A stretch of 64,000 nucleotides of DNA from Chrysophaeum taylorii. Taxonomy: Eukaryota > Sar > Pelagophyceae > Pelagomonadales > Pelagomonadaceae. The first letter of the stretch is position 1; each line of letters starts with the position of its first letter. The translations under genes were made by a program, and so were the position numbers. The notes under the pieces were generated by a model that did not search any database, was not told where the DNA came from, and saw only the letters and a program-made list of their open reading frames with translations. Location of the stretch: contig JAQMWT010000479.1 of the NCBI GenBank assembly GCA_029834535.1, forward strand, positions 1-64,000, given 5' to 3'. Positions 29,468 through 40,873 of the stretch are shown piece after piece.

Positions 29468-32400
29468 TTTTTTTTCCGATTTCCTCGAGCGTACCGTGAC
29501 GACGGTGCCCTCTCGACAATCACCGGAACTACCCCCACTCTGAAGAGCACAGCCGCTTCGCACAATTCCCCGCCCGCCAAGTGGGCCAAAATGGATGCTC
29601 CATCAACCGCACTCGCGGGCGAAGTTATTTGCCCTCTCTCGTCTTCGCTCTCTCCTAGTCTCGCACTTGCCCATCGACGCGGCGCCTGTAAACACAATAT
29701 GCGACACCTCCCGCCGACGCGTAGCGAGCTTCAAGTGTATATCGCCCCCTTCTGCTCCCACTCTGGTTATGACTCGGCCTTGCACTATTTGAAAATGAAG
29801 TAGTATCCCGACCACGCTATCGCGGCCGTTACGGCTAGCTTCTAGTGTTTGCCCCTGCAGCGCCGTCACCCTACCCGGCGTCCTAAACCCCCGAACGCCC
29901 TGCGTGCACGCAAAACGTCCTCATTATTCGAACATTAGCAGTCGACCTTTACATATCCTTAATAAATCCTGCGTTGGGTTCTTCCTGAAGAGTGACGTGG
30001 CTTGCGATACTGGCTTCGCCATGATAATCAAAGACATGAACCATCCCAACCCAAAGAGCATCCGCTAGCATCACCGATTGCCAGAGCCGCGGTCGGCGAG
30101 ACGGTCGGAAGCAGTGGAAAAGTCGCGAGGACGTGATATCGCGGCCAGGGTCGTGAGAGACCCGCGCGCCGAACGAAGACTTGCCCGTGGCCATCGACTT
30201 AAAGTTGACCGACCACAGAGGTACGTACACCAGTGGTTGAGGTCTTGCGTGATTTACATGATTGCCGGTGCGAACCTTCAACGCTTTATAAAACGCTAGT
30301 ATGGTCGTCATTAGCTTTTGCCTTTTTTGTCGACTCCTTTCACCTTTTTTGCGTTTCGGTCGTGAGGATGCCTGTGCGCGTTCGGGAGCGAGAAGACTTT
30401 AGTGCAGGTGTACCCGAATGCCGTGAACTGACACCAGATAAGTTCGACACGTTGCAAGCACGACGGGCTGCAATGGAGGCTCTGCGACCAAATGGTCTAC
30501 GAAATAGCTGCTCGAGCTCGCCACGGAAAAAAAAGGCGTGCCGGGCGTCGCGCGAGCCAGAGATCGAGCGCGAGATCATGACTGTTGTGGACGCTGAGAC
30601 GCGTGCCGCGCTCCAAGCCGAGCGGGACACGATCGAGAATAACGGGTCACGGCAAAGGTGATGCCGAGGATCTCGTTGGCAACGTGCTGGATGAAGAGCA
30701 CGAGCTCGTTGGCCTAAATAACTGAGGCTAGCTCGTTGGGGTGTCGAGATGCGCCGCGCGGTCTCGATCGCGTCCGAACTTGTGGAGATGCCGCGCGACA
30801 AGCAGGCGTGGGTCGCGCCCGATAGGCCGGAGCATAAAACCTTACGCGTGGCTCCCGGACCACGGCGCACATGTCGCTAACTATGGCGGCTAGCACCTCC
30901 GTGACGATCAAAGCGGAGTGGCCCATCTTTTTCGTTTTGACGCGTGGACGACAACGCCACTGTTGGGCTCGGTGTGACCGATCCAGGACGTTTTGCTCGA
31001 ATCCCGCTGCACGAGAAGGCCGACCTTCTCGTCAACTCTTTTGTGCCAACGACTCGGTCGATTTGATCCATGCCTCGACCCGTGCTCGCGGCCAAAGCCT
31101 ATCGTCGCTGGAGATAGAGTCTGCCGCGCTGTGTCGCGCAGTTCGTGGGCCACCTCTTCGAGCACCGTGAAAATACGATGTCGAATGGCACCCGATCGTC
31201 ATCAGACGTCACTTTTCCTCAGCCAATTGACGCGGCTCGAGACGATCGGGCACGCGCAGCGTGGAGTTAGTCGTCCGAACACGTTCCATCAATAACATCA
31301 TCGGCTAGGATGAACAAACCACCACGTGGAGCCCATGCTGTTGCAGATGACTTCGAAAAAGGGAAAGAGGCCATGCTAAAGCGGTATGACAGTCGTCCAC
31401 GGGAAAATCGGCAGCTCGCACGACAGCGATGCCTATCGTGCCAACGACAACACGTATTATCTTAACGAGGACGAGTCCTCTCATCGTAAGTTCGTCCGAG
31501 CGTAGCGATCGCTGATATTAATCCACCCGCGGCAAACCGCCGACCCTGGTGAAGCGAGTGACACGGCGGCCAAAGTAGCCCCGAAATGGAGATGGACGAT
31601 CTATGCGAGTCGTCACCAGCTGTCTTACTCGGCTGGCAGTGCCTGCGTGTGCGCGTGAGCCTCCGCTGCTCCGTTGTCCCGCAGCTGCGCGAACGCGTCG
31701 CGCTGCTTGCCGTGTCAACTGTCACGCTGCCCCCACCGCCTTCGGAAACGTGTTGACTCGAGTCGCTGGCAGATCTGCCAAGATGAACAATCACGCAGCA
31801 GTCATTCCGCAGGCCCGTGGTGGCCGATAAAGGTGCGGATACGAAGACGACGCGACCTATTGCTGGCTTCACACTCTTGGCCATGGCACGTTCTCTCGCA
31901 CCGGCGCATGCTCCAATCCGAAACAATGTCCGAGGTCGACCTCACCACCGCTGCACGCTTAGTGCCCGCGGTGAAAAACGTCTTTAAGTCCCGTGGCTCA
32001 TTCACTGGCTCGCAAACTTTGAGCTACGAAATGAGGGGCGACCGTTGACTTGTGCCAATAAGCAACTGCCTTATACGCCGAGGGCTCGACTCTATCACGA
32101 CGGTCAAGACCCACGCCGACAGAAGTGCCGGTTTCTAGGAATGTGACGAAGGGCGCAGGGGAGGAGAGGAGGACCCGGTCACATTCGCCCATCATGGCAG
32201 TGACTAACAACAAAAACACGAGGCGGCGAGGTCTAGGTTCTTCAGTATTGAACGTGATGGGTGTCTCTAACTGACGGGTTGTGAGACACTCCAGCGAACT
32301 AGTTATGCCATACTTTCGGCGTTACGGGTCACGTCCACCTTACTAGACTCGGGTTCTTGCATCTCAACGTCAAAAAAAATCGCCAAACTTCGAAGAAAAC

Positions 32401-33900
32401 CGCAAACGTTTCGAAGTTCTTTATGAGATCGCTGTGCTCTGTGCTTTCTGCATGGCTCGTGCTCACTTCACCCCTTCTATTCTTTCGTACTAGCACGCAC
32501 GGTCTTCTTGTCTTCCTCTTTCTACGACGTGCTTTCTGCGTAGAGGGTCACGTTAAATTATTTAAGAAGCTAATTGTCCGTGCTTTTCGTCCTCGTGCTG
32601 CGCAGTCTGAACTCTGCTCATTCGTTGACTGCTGCGATCTTCTTTTGTGATTCTTATAATTTGCCGTATTATTCTCTTGCGCTCTCCGTTATCTCCGTTC
32701 TTTGCTCTTCTTGCTTCCTTATTCGTTCCCTGTCATCCCGTTTGCCGTCCTTTGCGACCATCCATTTTGGAAATTTGAGCCTGAGAGCTGCTTGCCATAT
32801 GCGAGCGCACGTCGACGACGTGACGTCGCTTTCGATTCCTCAAGACTCCGCCGCGGGTGAACATTGTCCCCTCTTCCCGCTGGTCGTTAGTGGACTTAAA
32901 GTTTGCCGTGGGTCGTTCGCAGCTGCCCCCCTCGTCGAGCCGGTTGTGTCCAGCATTTTGCGGATAGGGCTTCGCCTGATCCACCTCTCTCTTCGAGTTT
33001 TTGTCTTGTTTCTCCCTCCGCTTCACACAACACGCGTCACGCGCGGTCACTCTCCCGTCTTTGTGGCGAGCTTGGATCTCCCATACTCACTGGATGGCCG
33101 TGGCGCCTTCGAACCAAGTCCCACACTCCCCCTTGTTCCTTTGTCTTTAAATGTCGACTGCTAAGTTCCTTTGTCCTTCCGCTCTTTTCTTGCGCCGTTT
33201 ACTTCTGTCCTCTTCTTGCGTTGCCCCTTCTACTTGCCCCCTATTTTTCGCACTTCTTCTCCTGCCTCTCGATCTTGCTCTATTCTTTGGAACCATTAAA
33301 ATAGTTCACTCTTTTCATGTCCCCTTTATTGCTGAACTCGACCTTTCTTCTTTCTGCTCCCAGACCTCACTTTCCTCAGCTCCCTGCTTGCTCCTACCGT
33401 CCCCTCAGCCTTCCTTGCTTCTTCTTCGCCGTTCTTTACAATCTGCTGTCTTCTTCCTCCTTTCTTCCTCCTTCTCCGCTCTTATCCATCCTTTGAGCCT
33501 CGGAAGCGCACACCATAATACCATACTTACTACAAGTTACATGTCATCGGCGTGGTGGGTCAGTGCATACCAAATTACCGTACTAATCTCCAACGACGTG
33601 TCTTCAGCGTGGTGGGTCACTCTAGCCGAGTAACCAATCCTTCTGGGTCGGTGTCATGCCCCATCCCGTTCGTGAGTCGCCTCCGGGTGATAGCCCGCTT
33701 CGCCGTGGCCTCGTCAGTGGCCCATCTTCGGATTAAAAAGACACTAATATGTCTTCAGTTTTTGCTTCTTCCTTGTTTCGTTGAGATCAGCCATTCTGGC
33801 TCTTTGAGCCTGGGAGTTGCAAACCACAATAATATTAGTAATATAAACTAAATATCTGCTTAATCAAAACTTCTAGAGGTGAGAAGACCATCAAAGACTC
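29468..33900. other. Gene-poor, repeat-rich region (4.4 kb)
   Basis: No recognisable gene. A charged frame at 30366-30661 (MPVRVREREDFSAGVPECRE start, Arg/Glu-rich, ~98 codons) is the best coding candidate but has no family. The minus strand of 29938-29960 carries the ggtcgactgctaa motif that borders several repeats in this window. 32420-33500 is strongly pyrimidine-rich on the plus strand, the mirror of 24600-24960, and carries reverse-oriented copies of repeat F. A further gtctttaaatgtcgactgct lies at 33145-33166. Confidence 0.5.
32765..33835 (-). repeat. Dispersed repeat F, three minus-strand copies
   Basis: Copies at 32765-32812, 33480-33520 and 33790-33835. The first reads, on the minus strand, atggcaagcagctctcaggc and is the counterpart of 24583-24625. 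Together with the purine/pyrimidine mirror composition they suggest the 24.3-25 kb and 32.4-33.8 kb stretches are inverted relatives. Confidence 0.55.
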
Positions 33901-33915
33901 GCCCGTGAGGCCCCT

Positions 33916-34513
33916 ATGCTACCGCCACACTGGCGGCAGCGCCTCGGCCTCGAGATGACCGACGTGCAGAAGAAGATCCTCAAGCCGACAGCCCAGGAAC
34001 TGAAGTGCCGCGAGATCATGAAAGACGCCGACGGCGAAGGGGCGACGCAGAAGCTCGCCGCGCGCAAGCTCGACGCCCTCGGCATCGTCAAGGCGCACTG
34101 CGGCGTCGCCAACGATCCAGACCGTATCGGTCAGCTCGAACGTGCCGCAAGACTCGCCTCTTTGATATCTCCGAAATAACGCTTATCAGCCAAGCGGTGA
34201 AAAAGTCGAAAAGGAAGCGCAGTAAGCCAGTCTACTCGACCTCTCGCCCAAGGCCGTCGCCAAAATCGAATCCAAAGGCAACGACGTCACAAAGATCACG
34301 GTCCGCAAGATCACCTCCATCCTCGGGAGCTACTTCGGCGTGGCCGTGCCCAAGGGCGACAAAGCGGTCCACGTCAAGGCCCTGCAGGATGCAATTGAGG
34401 CCAAACTTGGCGCCCTCAGCGCGGTCCAGTCGGCCGCCACCGGCACGCTCGGCCCGGACGCCGAGCCCGACGACGACAACGACGAAAAAATACGCCAGTT
34501 CATAAGGTCTTAG
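33916..34513 (+). pseudogene. Broken small gene of unknown family
   Basis: Two coding-like pieces in different frames. The first (33955-34179) reads MTDVQKKILKPTAQELKCRE followed by IMKDADGEGATQKLAARKLD. The second, about 34223-34513, reads SPKAVAKIESKGNDVTKITV, RKITSILGSYFGVAVPKGD and an acidic tail. Both look like real protein (charged helices, codon use of expressed genes here), but stops lie between them. Either an unrecognised short intron joins them or the gene is dead. The second piece ends a few bases before the repeat tail of Helitron copy 1. The function is unknown; a small DNA-binding or SAP-like helical domain is one possibility. Confidence 0.4.
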
Positions 34514-34514
34514 T

Positions 34515-34855
34515 TTTCGAACAAGTGCAGGCCAGTAAGTTCACCTAGTCCCAATCTCTAACCCCAGTAAGTTCACCTAATCCCAGTAAGTTTCATATAA
34601 GTTCACCTGGTCAGTAAGTTCACCTAGCTCACACCAACTCCTTTGAGCTCGTCGCTCTCGCCTCCGCCAATCTAAGCTGCTTCGATCCGCACGCGCCGCC
34701 AACCTTTGAGTGAATTTACTCTAAAAACCCTGTGCTCTAAAACCCCAGTAAGTTCACTTGGTCCCAGTAAGGTCACCTGGTCACTAAGTTCACCTAGTCC
34801 CAATCTCAAACCCCAGTAAGTTCACCTGGTCCCAGTAAGTTCACCTACAGTGCGC
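34515..34855 (-). repeat. GTAAGTTCACC array, tail of Helitron copy 1
   Basis: Many copies of cagtaagttcacctggtccc with variants, plus the sentence gtgcaggccagtaagttcac...ccaatctctaaccccag and the block caatctaagctgcttcgatc (34670). The same components, in either orientation, flank the other Helitron remnants (40415-40873, 49190-49500) and occur near 47030-47110. Confidence 0.8.
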
Positions 34856-35515
34856 GTGTAGACGCCGGGAGGGGGCTTATCGGTATTGCGCAGTACGTGT
34901 GGGGTAGGGTGGAGTCGTCGACCCAGATGAGTATATCCTCGGGGATGCCGATCGACAGAGAGCCACGTAGAGCTGGACGTGGCAGAAGACGGGCTTGGGA
35001 AAGAGGACGCCGACCTCGCGGGGCGTCTGGCCCTGGCTCTTGGTGATCGCTTGGCGTCGGCGGGCCTTAAGCGATACAGGTTGGAGGAGCCTCGGTGACA
35101 ACGACACGATCGATCATGTATCTGGTACCGTTGCAGTGGCCGTGCGACGGGTCGAGGTTGCGAAGACTTTAAGCTCGCGATCAAAGTCAGCATGCCGTTG
35201 GTTGTCAGGGAGTCGAAAACTCTACTGTAAAGAGCGAGGCGTCGTCTTCCGACCCAACCTAGTCGGCCGAAAAGAACTCCGACGCCTCGTCTCCGGGAAA
35301 AAAAGGCCGCGGTCATGCGCGCGTTGTCAGCATCGACAACATCGTTTCGACGGGGCGTGAGAATGGCGCGCTGGCTAAAAGAGCCGCCGCCGCGGGTCGT
35401 GGAAATAGTCTGCGAGGTCGCCGTAGACGGCTTGGAGGATCACTGTCTGGCTCTCGCGCCTACCTGATCCTTACTCTCGCGCCTACCTGATCCTTACCCT
35501 AAATCGAGGGACAAA
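34850..35515 (-). mobile_element. Helitron helicase remnant, copy 1
   Basis: The minus strand encodes, in shifting frames, the C-terminal end of the Pif1-like helicase of Helitron rolling-circle transposons. Its parts are the DNADNxR-type ILTPRR.NDVVDADNARMT block, NSLT.NG, LRNLDPS, CNGTRYMIDR, INKSQGQTPREVGVLFPKPV and CHVQLYVALCRS. The frame changes at least twice, so it is a decayed, 5'-truncated copy. It matches copies 2 and 3 closely at nucleotide level. Its right edge is a tandem gcgcctacctgatccttact unit and a CAAA microsatellite (35513-35545). It lies about 240 bp upstream of the desaturase, pointing away from it. Confidence 0.8.
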
Positions 35516-35758
35516 CAAACAAACAAACAAACAAACAAACAGACAGACAAACATCTGTCGATTAGTAGTTAGGATAATTGAAGGTAATAATTGAAGGTTT
35601 ACTCTAGTTCAGCGACTTTTCTGGATTTTAATGGATTCCTGGTGATAATGTACATCTTTAGTTGGCTGGAGATAGTGACGTGGTCGCCTTGTTGACGATT
35701 GCCTTTCGACGGATCTACAGCGTCCCCTGCGGTGTGGTGCGAACTTGGTAGAGTCAAC

Positions 35759-37295
35759 ATGGGCAAGGGCGGCCAGCGACCGACGAACATGACGGCTTCG
35801 GTCCACGCGTGGTCTGAGGTAAGAAGGGAGCGTTTTTCTGTGTGACTCTTATGGCGCAGGTGACCAAGCATCGGAATCCCAACGACGCCTGGTTGGTTTG
35901 CAACAACAAGGTGTACGATGTCTCGGGGTGGCACGATCATCCAGGAGGCGACGTGATCTTCACGGCGGCTGGCGACGACGCAACCGACACGTTCGCCATG
36001 TTCCATGGACCGGGCGCGACCAAGCATCTCGACCAGTTCTGTATCGGGACGCTCGACGAGGACAGCCGAAAGCAATACAGCACGCAAGAGACCAAAACAG
36101 AGGCGCAGATCGAGTTCGAGCGCGGCTACCGTGCGCTCCGTCTCAAGCTCAAGGCGCTTGGCCTGTTTGAGTCGTCGCCGTCCTATTACGCTTACAAGAT
36201 GCTCTCAACTCTTGCGCTGGCCGTGACGGTGGCTGCAGTCATCGCCACATTCAGCGGCCGGATTTGGATCGATGTCGCGGCCCGGTCGGCCGCCGCGGTC
36301 CTCCTCGGCATCTACTTTCAGCAGTGTGGCTGGCTCTGTCACGAGATCCTGCATCACCAGGTCTTTGCCAACCGCAAGATTGGTCGTTACGTGGGATACT
36401 TCTGGGGTAACTTCGCGCAGGGCTTCTCGGTGTCGTGGTGGATGAACAAGCACAACACGCATCACGCCGTCCCGAACGTCCACGCAACGGGGGCCGACGC
36501 TCAGAACGGCGACCCCGACATTGATACGATGCCGTACCTCGCTTGGTCGCGTCCCATGCTTCGCCTTGCTAACTCCGGCTTTAGCAAGTGGATGGTCTCG
36601 CACCAGCATCTGATGTACTTCCCACTCCTCGCGCTAGCCCGTATTTCGTGGCTCCAGCAGTCCATTGCCTACGTTTTGAATCTAGACGAGACAGCCGGTC
36701 GAGCCGTAAAGGGTGCGCCTGGCGAGCTCAAGCCAGTTCCGCACGAGAAGCTCGAGCTCTTTCTTCTTGGCCTCCACTACGCCTGGTACTTCGCGCTCGC
36801 CGCCATGCATCCCACCTTCCTCGACTCTCTCGCTTACGTCCTCATTACAAACATTGCGTGTGGCCTCGCGCTCGCTACCGTCTTTGGCCTCGGCCACAAC
36901 GGCATGGCCGTCTATGATGCCGCGGCCCGGCCCGACTTCTGGAAGCTACAGGTGACCACCACCCGAAACGTCACGCAAGACCCGCTCGGCTTCGTTCATT
37001 GGTGCGATTTGATCCACAAATTGTTCATAACATCGTGTCTGTTGTGTTGATAGCCACCCTTTTTTCTTAAATCATCCTCAGGTTTTGTGGCGGCTTGGAT
37101 TACCAGGTCGAGCACCACCTCTTCCCCACGATCCCGCGACACAACCTCCGCAAGGTCTCCGAAGTCACCAAGGCTTTCTGCGCCAAGCATTGCATCACCT
37201 ACCACCACGCGGGCATTATCGAGGGCAACAAGGAGGTTCTTGATCACCTCCAGGACTTGGCTGACGAGTTTGTCCATAAGTTTCCTGCCATGTAA
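35759..37295 (+). CDS. Cytochrome b5-fused front-end desaturase, delta-6 type, three exons
   Basis: Model: 35759-35818, 35860-37001, 37082-37295; introns 41 and 80 nt; 471 residues. Exon 1 encodes MGKGGQRPTNMTASVHAWSE and splices in phase to VTKHRNPNDAWLVCNNKVYD. The cytochrome b5 domain has its haem motif HPGG at ~47-50. Three histidine boxes bind the di-iron centre: HEILHH (~181), HNTHH (~218) and QVEHH (~409, Gln replacing the first His, the hallmark of front-end desaturases). The blocks FWGNFAQGFSVSWWMNKHN and DFWKLQVTTTRNVT and the C-terminus (FPAM) closely follow diatom delta-6 desaturase. It inserts a double bond between an existing one and the carboxyl end of C18 acids on the way to EPA/DHA at the ER. 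Delta-5, -8 or -4 specificity cannot be excluded. Oppositely oriented Helitron remnants lie on both sides. Confidence 0.92.
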
Positions 37296-38767
37296 ATTGA
37301 GTTCGCCGTCGATTACCGTGAGACTCAACTTTGCGATTGCTGTGGAGCATCGTTTTGGAGACTCCCATCATCCATTATCGTGGGCATCAACGCCACCATC
37401 CTCTATGATGTGCGCTGGGTGAATGTGGACTCGATTTCACGTTTTTTTCAAACAGCTCTCCAAGCATGATCATTCGTATTTTGTGACGCTCGTAGTCACT
37501 GCCGGTCTGCGCCAATCAATACTGTAGTTTCGACACGCTGCACGCGGTGCTTCGCTTGAGTTTACACGCGGACAATCCCACTGCATAACTGTCTTGTGAC
37601 GATGAAGCTCGGGGACAAATCACCATCGTGTAGCGCGAGTGTGCTGTCGCTTCATTTCGTGCACGGCACTTAGTACGTCAATGGCCGCAGTTCCGTCACA
37701 ACATGTAAAGACCATCGAGACTCGGGTCGACGCCAGCACCAACTCGTGCCAGGCGCACGGGAGTTATTTTAGAGATTCGGGCATTCTCTAATAAGGCCCG
37801 CTGTCTAGGTTTGTATGTATACTCAAGAACCTGTTGAAACTGGCACGCCGAGGGTGATGTTGAGGTGGAGGAAACCAGTCGCGTCCTGTGAGAGTGGCCT
37901 CCTGCGGGGGACTGCCGCAAATCTGTGAATTTGGATTCCAGTCGACGCCATTTCCCGACTACACGGAGGCGAGGGGTGTGATGTTAGTTCTGAGAAAGAG
38001 GAAAATCGGAAAACGCGAATGACAGAAGCCAGGGTGGTCTACCATTTGCCTCGCTACACGCACTGGGCTTACGCCTAATTTCCTGTGCCTATAACTCGAG
38101 AGTAGCCTGGAGGCTCTACTGTATTTCGAGAGCAAGAGACAAGCAGGCTTGATCCGTACTTCAATCTGTCAAATGTCGTAGCAACATGTGCCGCTGTTGG
38201 TCGACCAGTCGCATGCGCATCAAACCGACCGACAACGGCACATCTCGATTGCGACAATATGACTCGAACACCTTGTATGACATCGCGATTTCGCCATGTG
38301 CAGCGCGGCACAGTTGCTTGGATGTCAACCGGGAAGACACGCGATCGAGAAGCACAGCGACGAAGAAATTCCCGGAGCGCGTCCAGCCACGTGAGCGCGT
38401 CTTTGATCAAAATTAGTGCGAAGCATCGCGCAATAGGCGCACCCGGATGCGATGCTGAAGAAAAAGGGCGGTGACTCGGCTGGAAACGACATTCCTGTCC
38501 CTACAGTCGTTTGTTAACTCTTCGACGACAACCTGTCAGGCATCTGAATGCCACTCGTCTCGTTGGCACCCGCAGACCAAGGAAACGGAGCTGGGCAACG
38601 GAGACTGCCTGAGAGGATGACGACTTCAGAATGTCCATGTTCGCGTGTAGTTTACCCGGCGGCGGATAGAGCTCAGAGCTTAATGCCATGCGCCGTGGTG
38701 CCGTTTAAATCTCAAATACACAACGTGTTCAGTAATACGCGAAGCGCCGCGAGTTTCCTCGGGTTCA

Positions 38768-39004
38768 TATGCACGAAGACGCGCAACGCTAAGCTGCGTG
38801 AGCAAAGTCGGGCATCTTCATCAAAAAGACAACGCCTCTGGAAGGTGACAAACCAGCGTTGTGCATGAGGCAAATGCTTGCATGATTGATCATCCGTGCC
38901 CCCCACCCCCACTCCGACCGAGTGCTGCTAGGCTATCGGCAAAATGCTAGAGGGATCGACAAAGGTGAACTGGTGAGATGATTTGTGGTGTCAAGGACTG
39001 ATCT
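38768..39004 (+). repeat. Dispersed repeat I, copy 2
   Basis: Collinear with 25594-25816, same orientation, with substitutions and indels throughout. See copy 1. Confidence 0.7.
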
Positions 39005-39559
39005 GGATCCTCCCCGGCGCCCATGCTGCGGGAAAGATCTCGCACCAGACGTTCGTCTTGATACCCAGATGGCGGGGTCCGTGTTGGAGTCCGCTTCGTT
39101 TGGGCCGAGCCGTTCGCCCTGAACTCGTTGGCGGAGAAGTTTATGGCGAAGCCAAGGTAGCAGGTCACGGGGCCAATATGGAGCCGCTGGCCTGCGTTCT
39201 TCTTCCCCGGCTCGATAGTGTAGACCTCCACCACGTACTTCGCATTCAGCTCGTGGAGCCTCCGCGCCTTCGCAGTCGCCTCATCGATGGCGTCGATGTC
39301 GGTACCAAAGGCCTCGCCGTAGTGCTCGTGCTCCACCGCCCACGCCAAGAATTGCCGAAGATGCGCTTGTGGTTAGCCTGCGTGTTTCTGGTTGACTTCG
39401 ACGTCCCTTGTTAGGCCGCTGTGGTCGCACATCATCTGCGCGAATTTCCAAATCGCTCGTGGTTTGTCCAGAGCAGTGTAATCTTCTCGAATTCCGAAAC
39501 AGCGGGTCGAAGCGGGGTTTTAAGGTCGACTGCCAAATCGAAGGATGTGTGTGGTTTGT

Positions 39560-39765
39560 TTTTAAAGGTCGACTGCTAAGAGGTGTGTGTGTGTGTGGTG
39601 CATGAAGGATGTGGGTGGGTTTGTGGGGTAGGAGGGATGTGCCTGACGGGCGGAGATAAGTACGCGGGACCTAGTCGGGGTCATCGCCGAGTCGTGGGCA
39701 GGCGAAGAGAGGACGAAGGATGTGCCTGACGCGCGAGATAAGTACGCGCGACCATGTGGGTGGTT
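39560..39765 (+). repeat. Dispersed repeat A, copy 1
   Basis: Begins with ttaaaggtcgactgctaaga and runs through a GTGTGTGTG stretch, atgaaggatgtgggtgggtt, gatgtgcctgacgggcggag, ataagtacgcgggacctagt and cggggtcatcgccgag. Other copies: 48200-48480 (reverse), 54460-54745 with a tandem extension to 55045, and 61286-61405. Confidence 0.8.
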
Positions 39766-39779
39766 TGTTATCCGAATTA

Positions 39780-40420
39780 GGGTAAGGATCATGTAGGCGC
39801 GCGAGCCAGGCATTGATCCACAAAGCCGTCTCCGGCGACCTCGCAGACTATTTCCACGACCCGCGGCGGCTGTTTTAGCCAGCGCGCCATTCTCACGCCC
39901 CGTCGAAACGATGTTGTCGATGCTGACAACGCGCGCATGAATGACCGCGGCCTTTTTTTCCCGGAGACGAGGCGTCGGAGTTCTTTTCGGCCGACTAGGT
40001 TGGGTCGGAAGACGACGCCTCGCTCTTAACAGTCGAGTTTTCAACTCCCTGACAACCAACGGTATGCTGACTTTGAGCGCGAGCTTAAGATCTTCGCAAC
40101 CTCGACCCGTCGCACGGCCACTGCAACGGTACCAGATACATGATCGATCGTGTCGTGTCACCGAGGCTCCTCCAACCTGTATCCCTTAAGGCCGGCCTAC
40201 GGCAAACGATCAACAAGAGCCAGGGCCAGACGCCCCACGAGGTCGCGTCCCCTTGCCCAAGCCCGTCTTCTGCCACGTCCAGCTCTACGTGGCTCTCTGT
40301 CGATCGGCAACCCCGAGGATATCCTCTTCTGGGTCGACGACTCCACCCTACCCCACACGTGCTGCGCAATACCGATAAGCCCCCTCCCGGCGTCTACACG
40401 CGCACTATAGGTGAACTTAC
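39780..40420 (+). mobile_element. Helitron helicase remnant, copy 2
   Basis: Plus-strand relative of copies 1 and 3, again the helicase C-terminal part broken across frames (VSGDLADYFHDP, then CNGTRYMIDRV, INKSQGQTPHEVASPCPSP, QLYVALCRS). It opens with ttagggtaaggatcatgtag, the border also present in copies 1 and 3. The tail 40421-40760 holds gtgaacttactgggg units and two copies of a block reading ggatcaaagcagcttagatt. A further end in the opposite direction follows at 40818-40873. With copy 1 it brackets the desaturase gene as an inverted pair. Confidence 0.78.
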
Positions 40421-40873
40421 TGGGGCCAGGTGGACTTACGGGGGTTAGAGATTGGGACTAGGTGAACTTAGTGACCAGGCGAACTTACTGAGACCAAGTG
40501 AACGTTACTGGGGTTTTTAGAGTAAACTCAGAGGTTAGCGACGTGTGCGGATCAAAGCAGCTTAGATTGGCGGGGGTGAGAGCGCCGAGCTCAAAGGAGA
40601 GTGGGGTGAGTGGATATGAGCACGATTGGGTTTACGCCGAACTAACTGAGGTTTAGGAGTAAACTCAAAGGTTAGCGAACGTGCGCTGATCAAAGCAGCT
40701 TAGATTGGCGGGGGTGAGAGCGTCGAGCTGCTGAAATGTGAGTGGGGTGGGAGGTAAAATCCCAAATGCAGGTTTCTCGGACAATCATTATTACATTAAG
40801 CCTAATTTAAGGTTTCGAGAAGGTGAACACGTGCAGGCCAGTAAGTTCACCTAGTCCCAATCTCTAACCCCAG
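40421..40873 (+). repeat. Helitron-tail repeat block
   Basis: Tandem aggtgaacttactgggacca variants, then two ~120-bp units (40509-40625 and 40640-40750) each holding gtttagagtaaactcaaagg and ggatcaaagcagcttagatt followed by ggcgggggtgagagcg. The last 55 bp (40818-40873) repeat 34515-34566 in the same orientation. Confidence 0.75.

Larger units (their letters stand above)
37296..39779. other. Intergenic with repeats
   Basis: No confident gene. 38768-39004 is repeat I. Minus-strand 39348-38950 has a short frame (AWAVEHEHYGEAFGTDIDAI then DEATAKARRLHELNAKYVVE) that looks protein-like but has no recognised family; it may be a fragment of a captured or dead gene. From 39515 rightward come two ggtcgactgc(t/c)aa motifs and a copy of repeat A (about 39560-39765). 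Confidence 0.45.

Noticed and set aside
35513-35560. CAAA/CAGA array as a telomere-like or CRISPR-like repeat
   Set aside because: Plain tetranucleotide microsatellite; no spacers, and the genome is eukaryotic.
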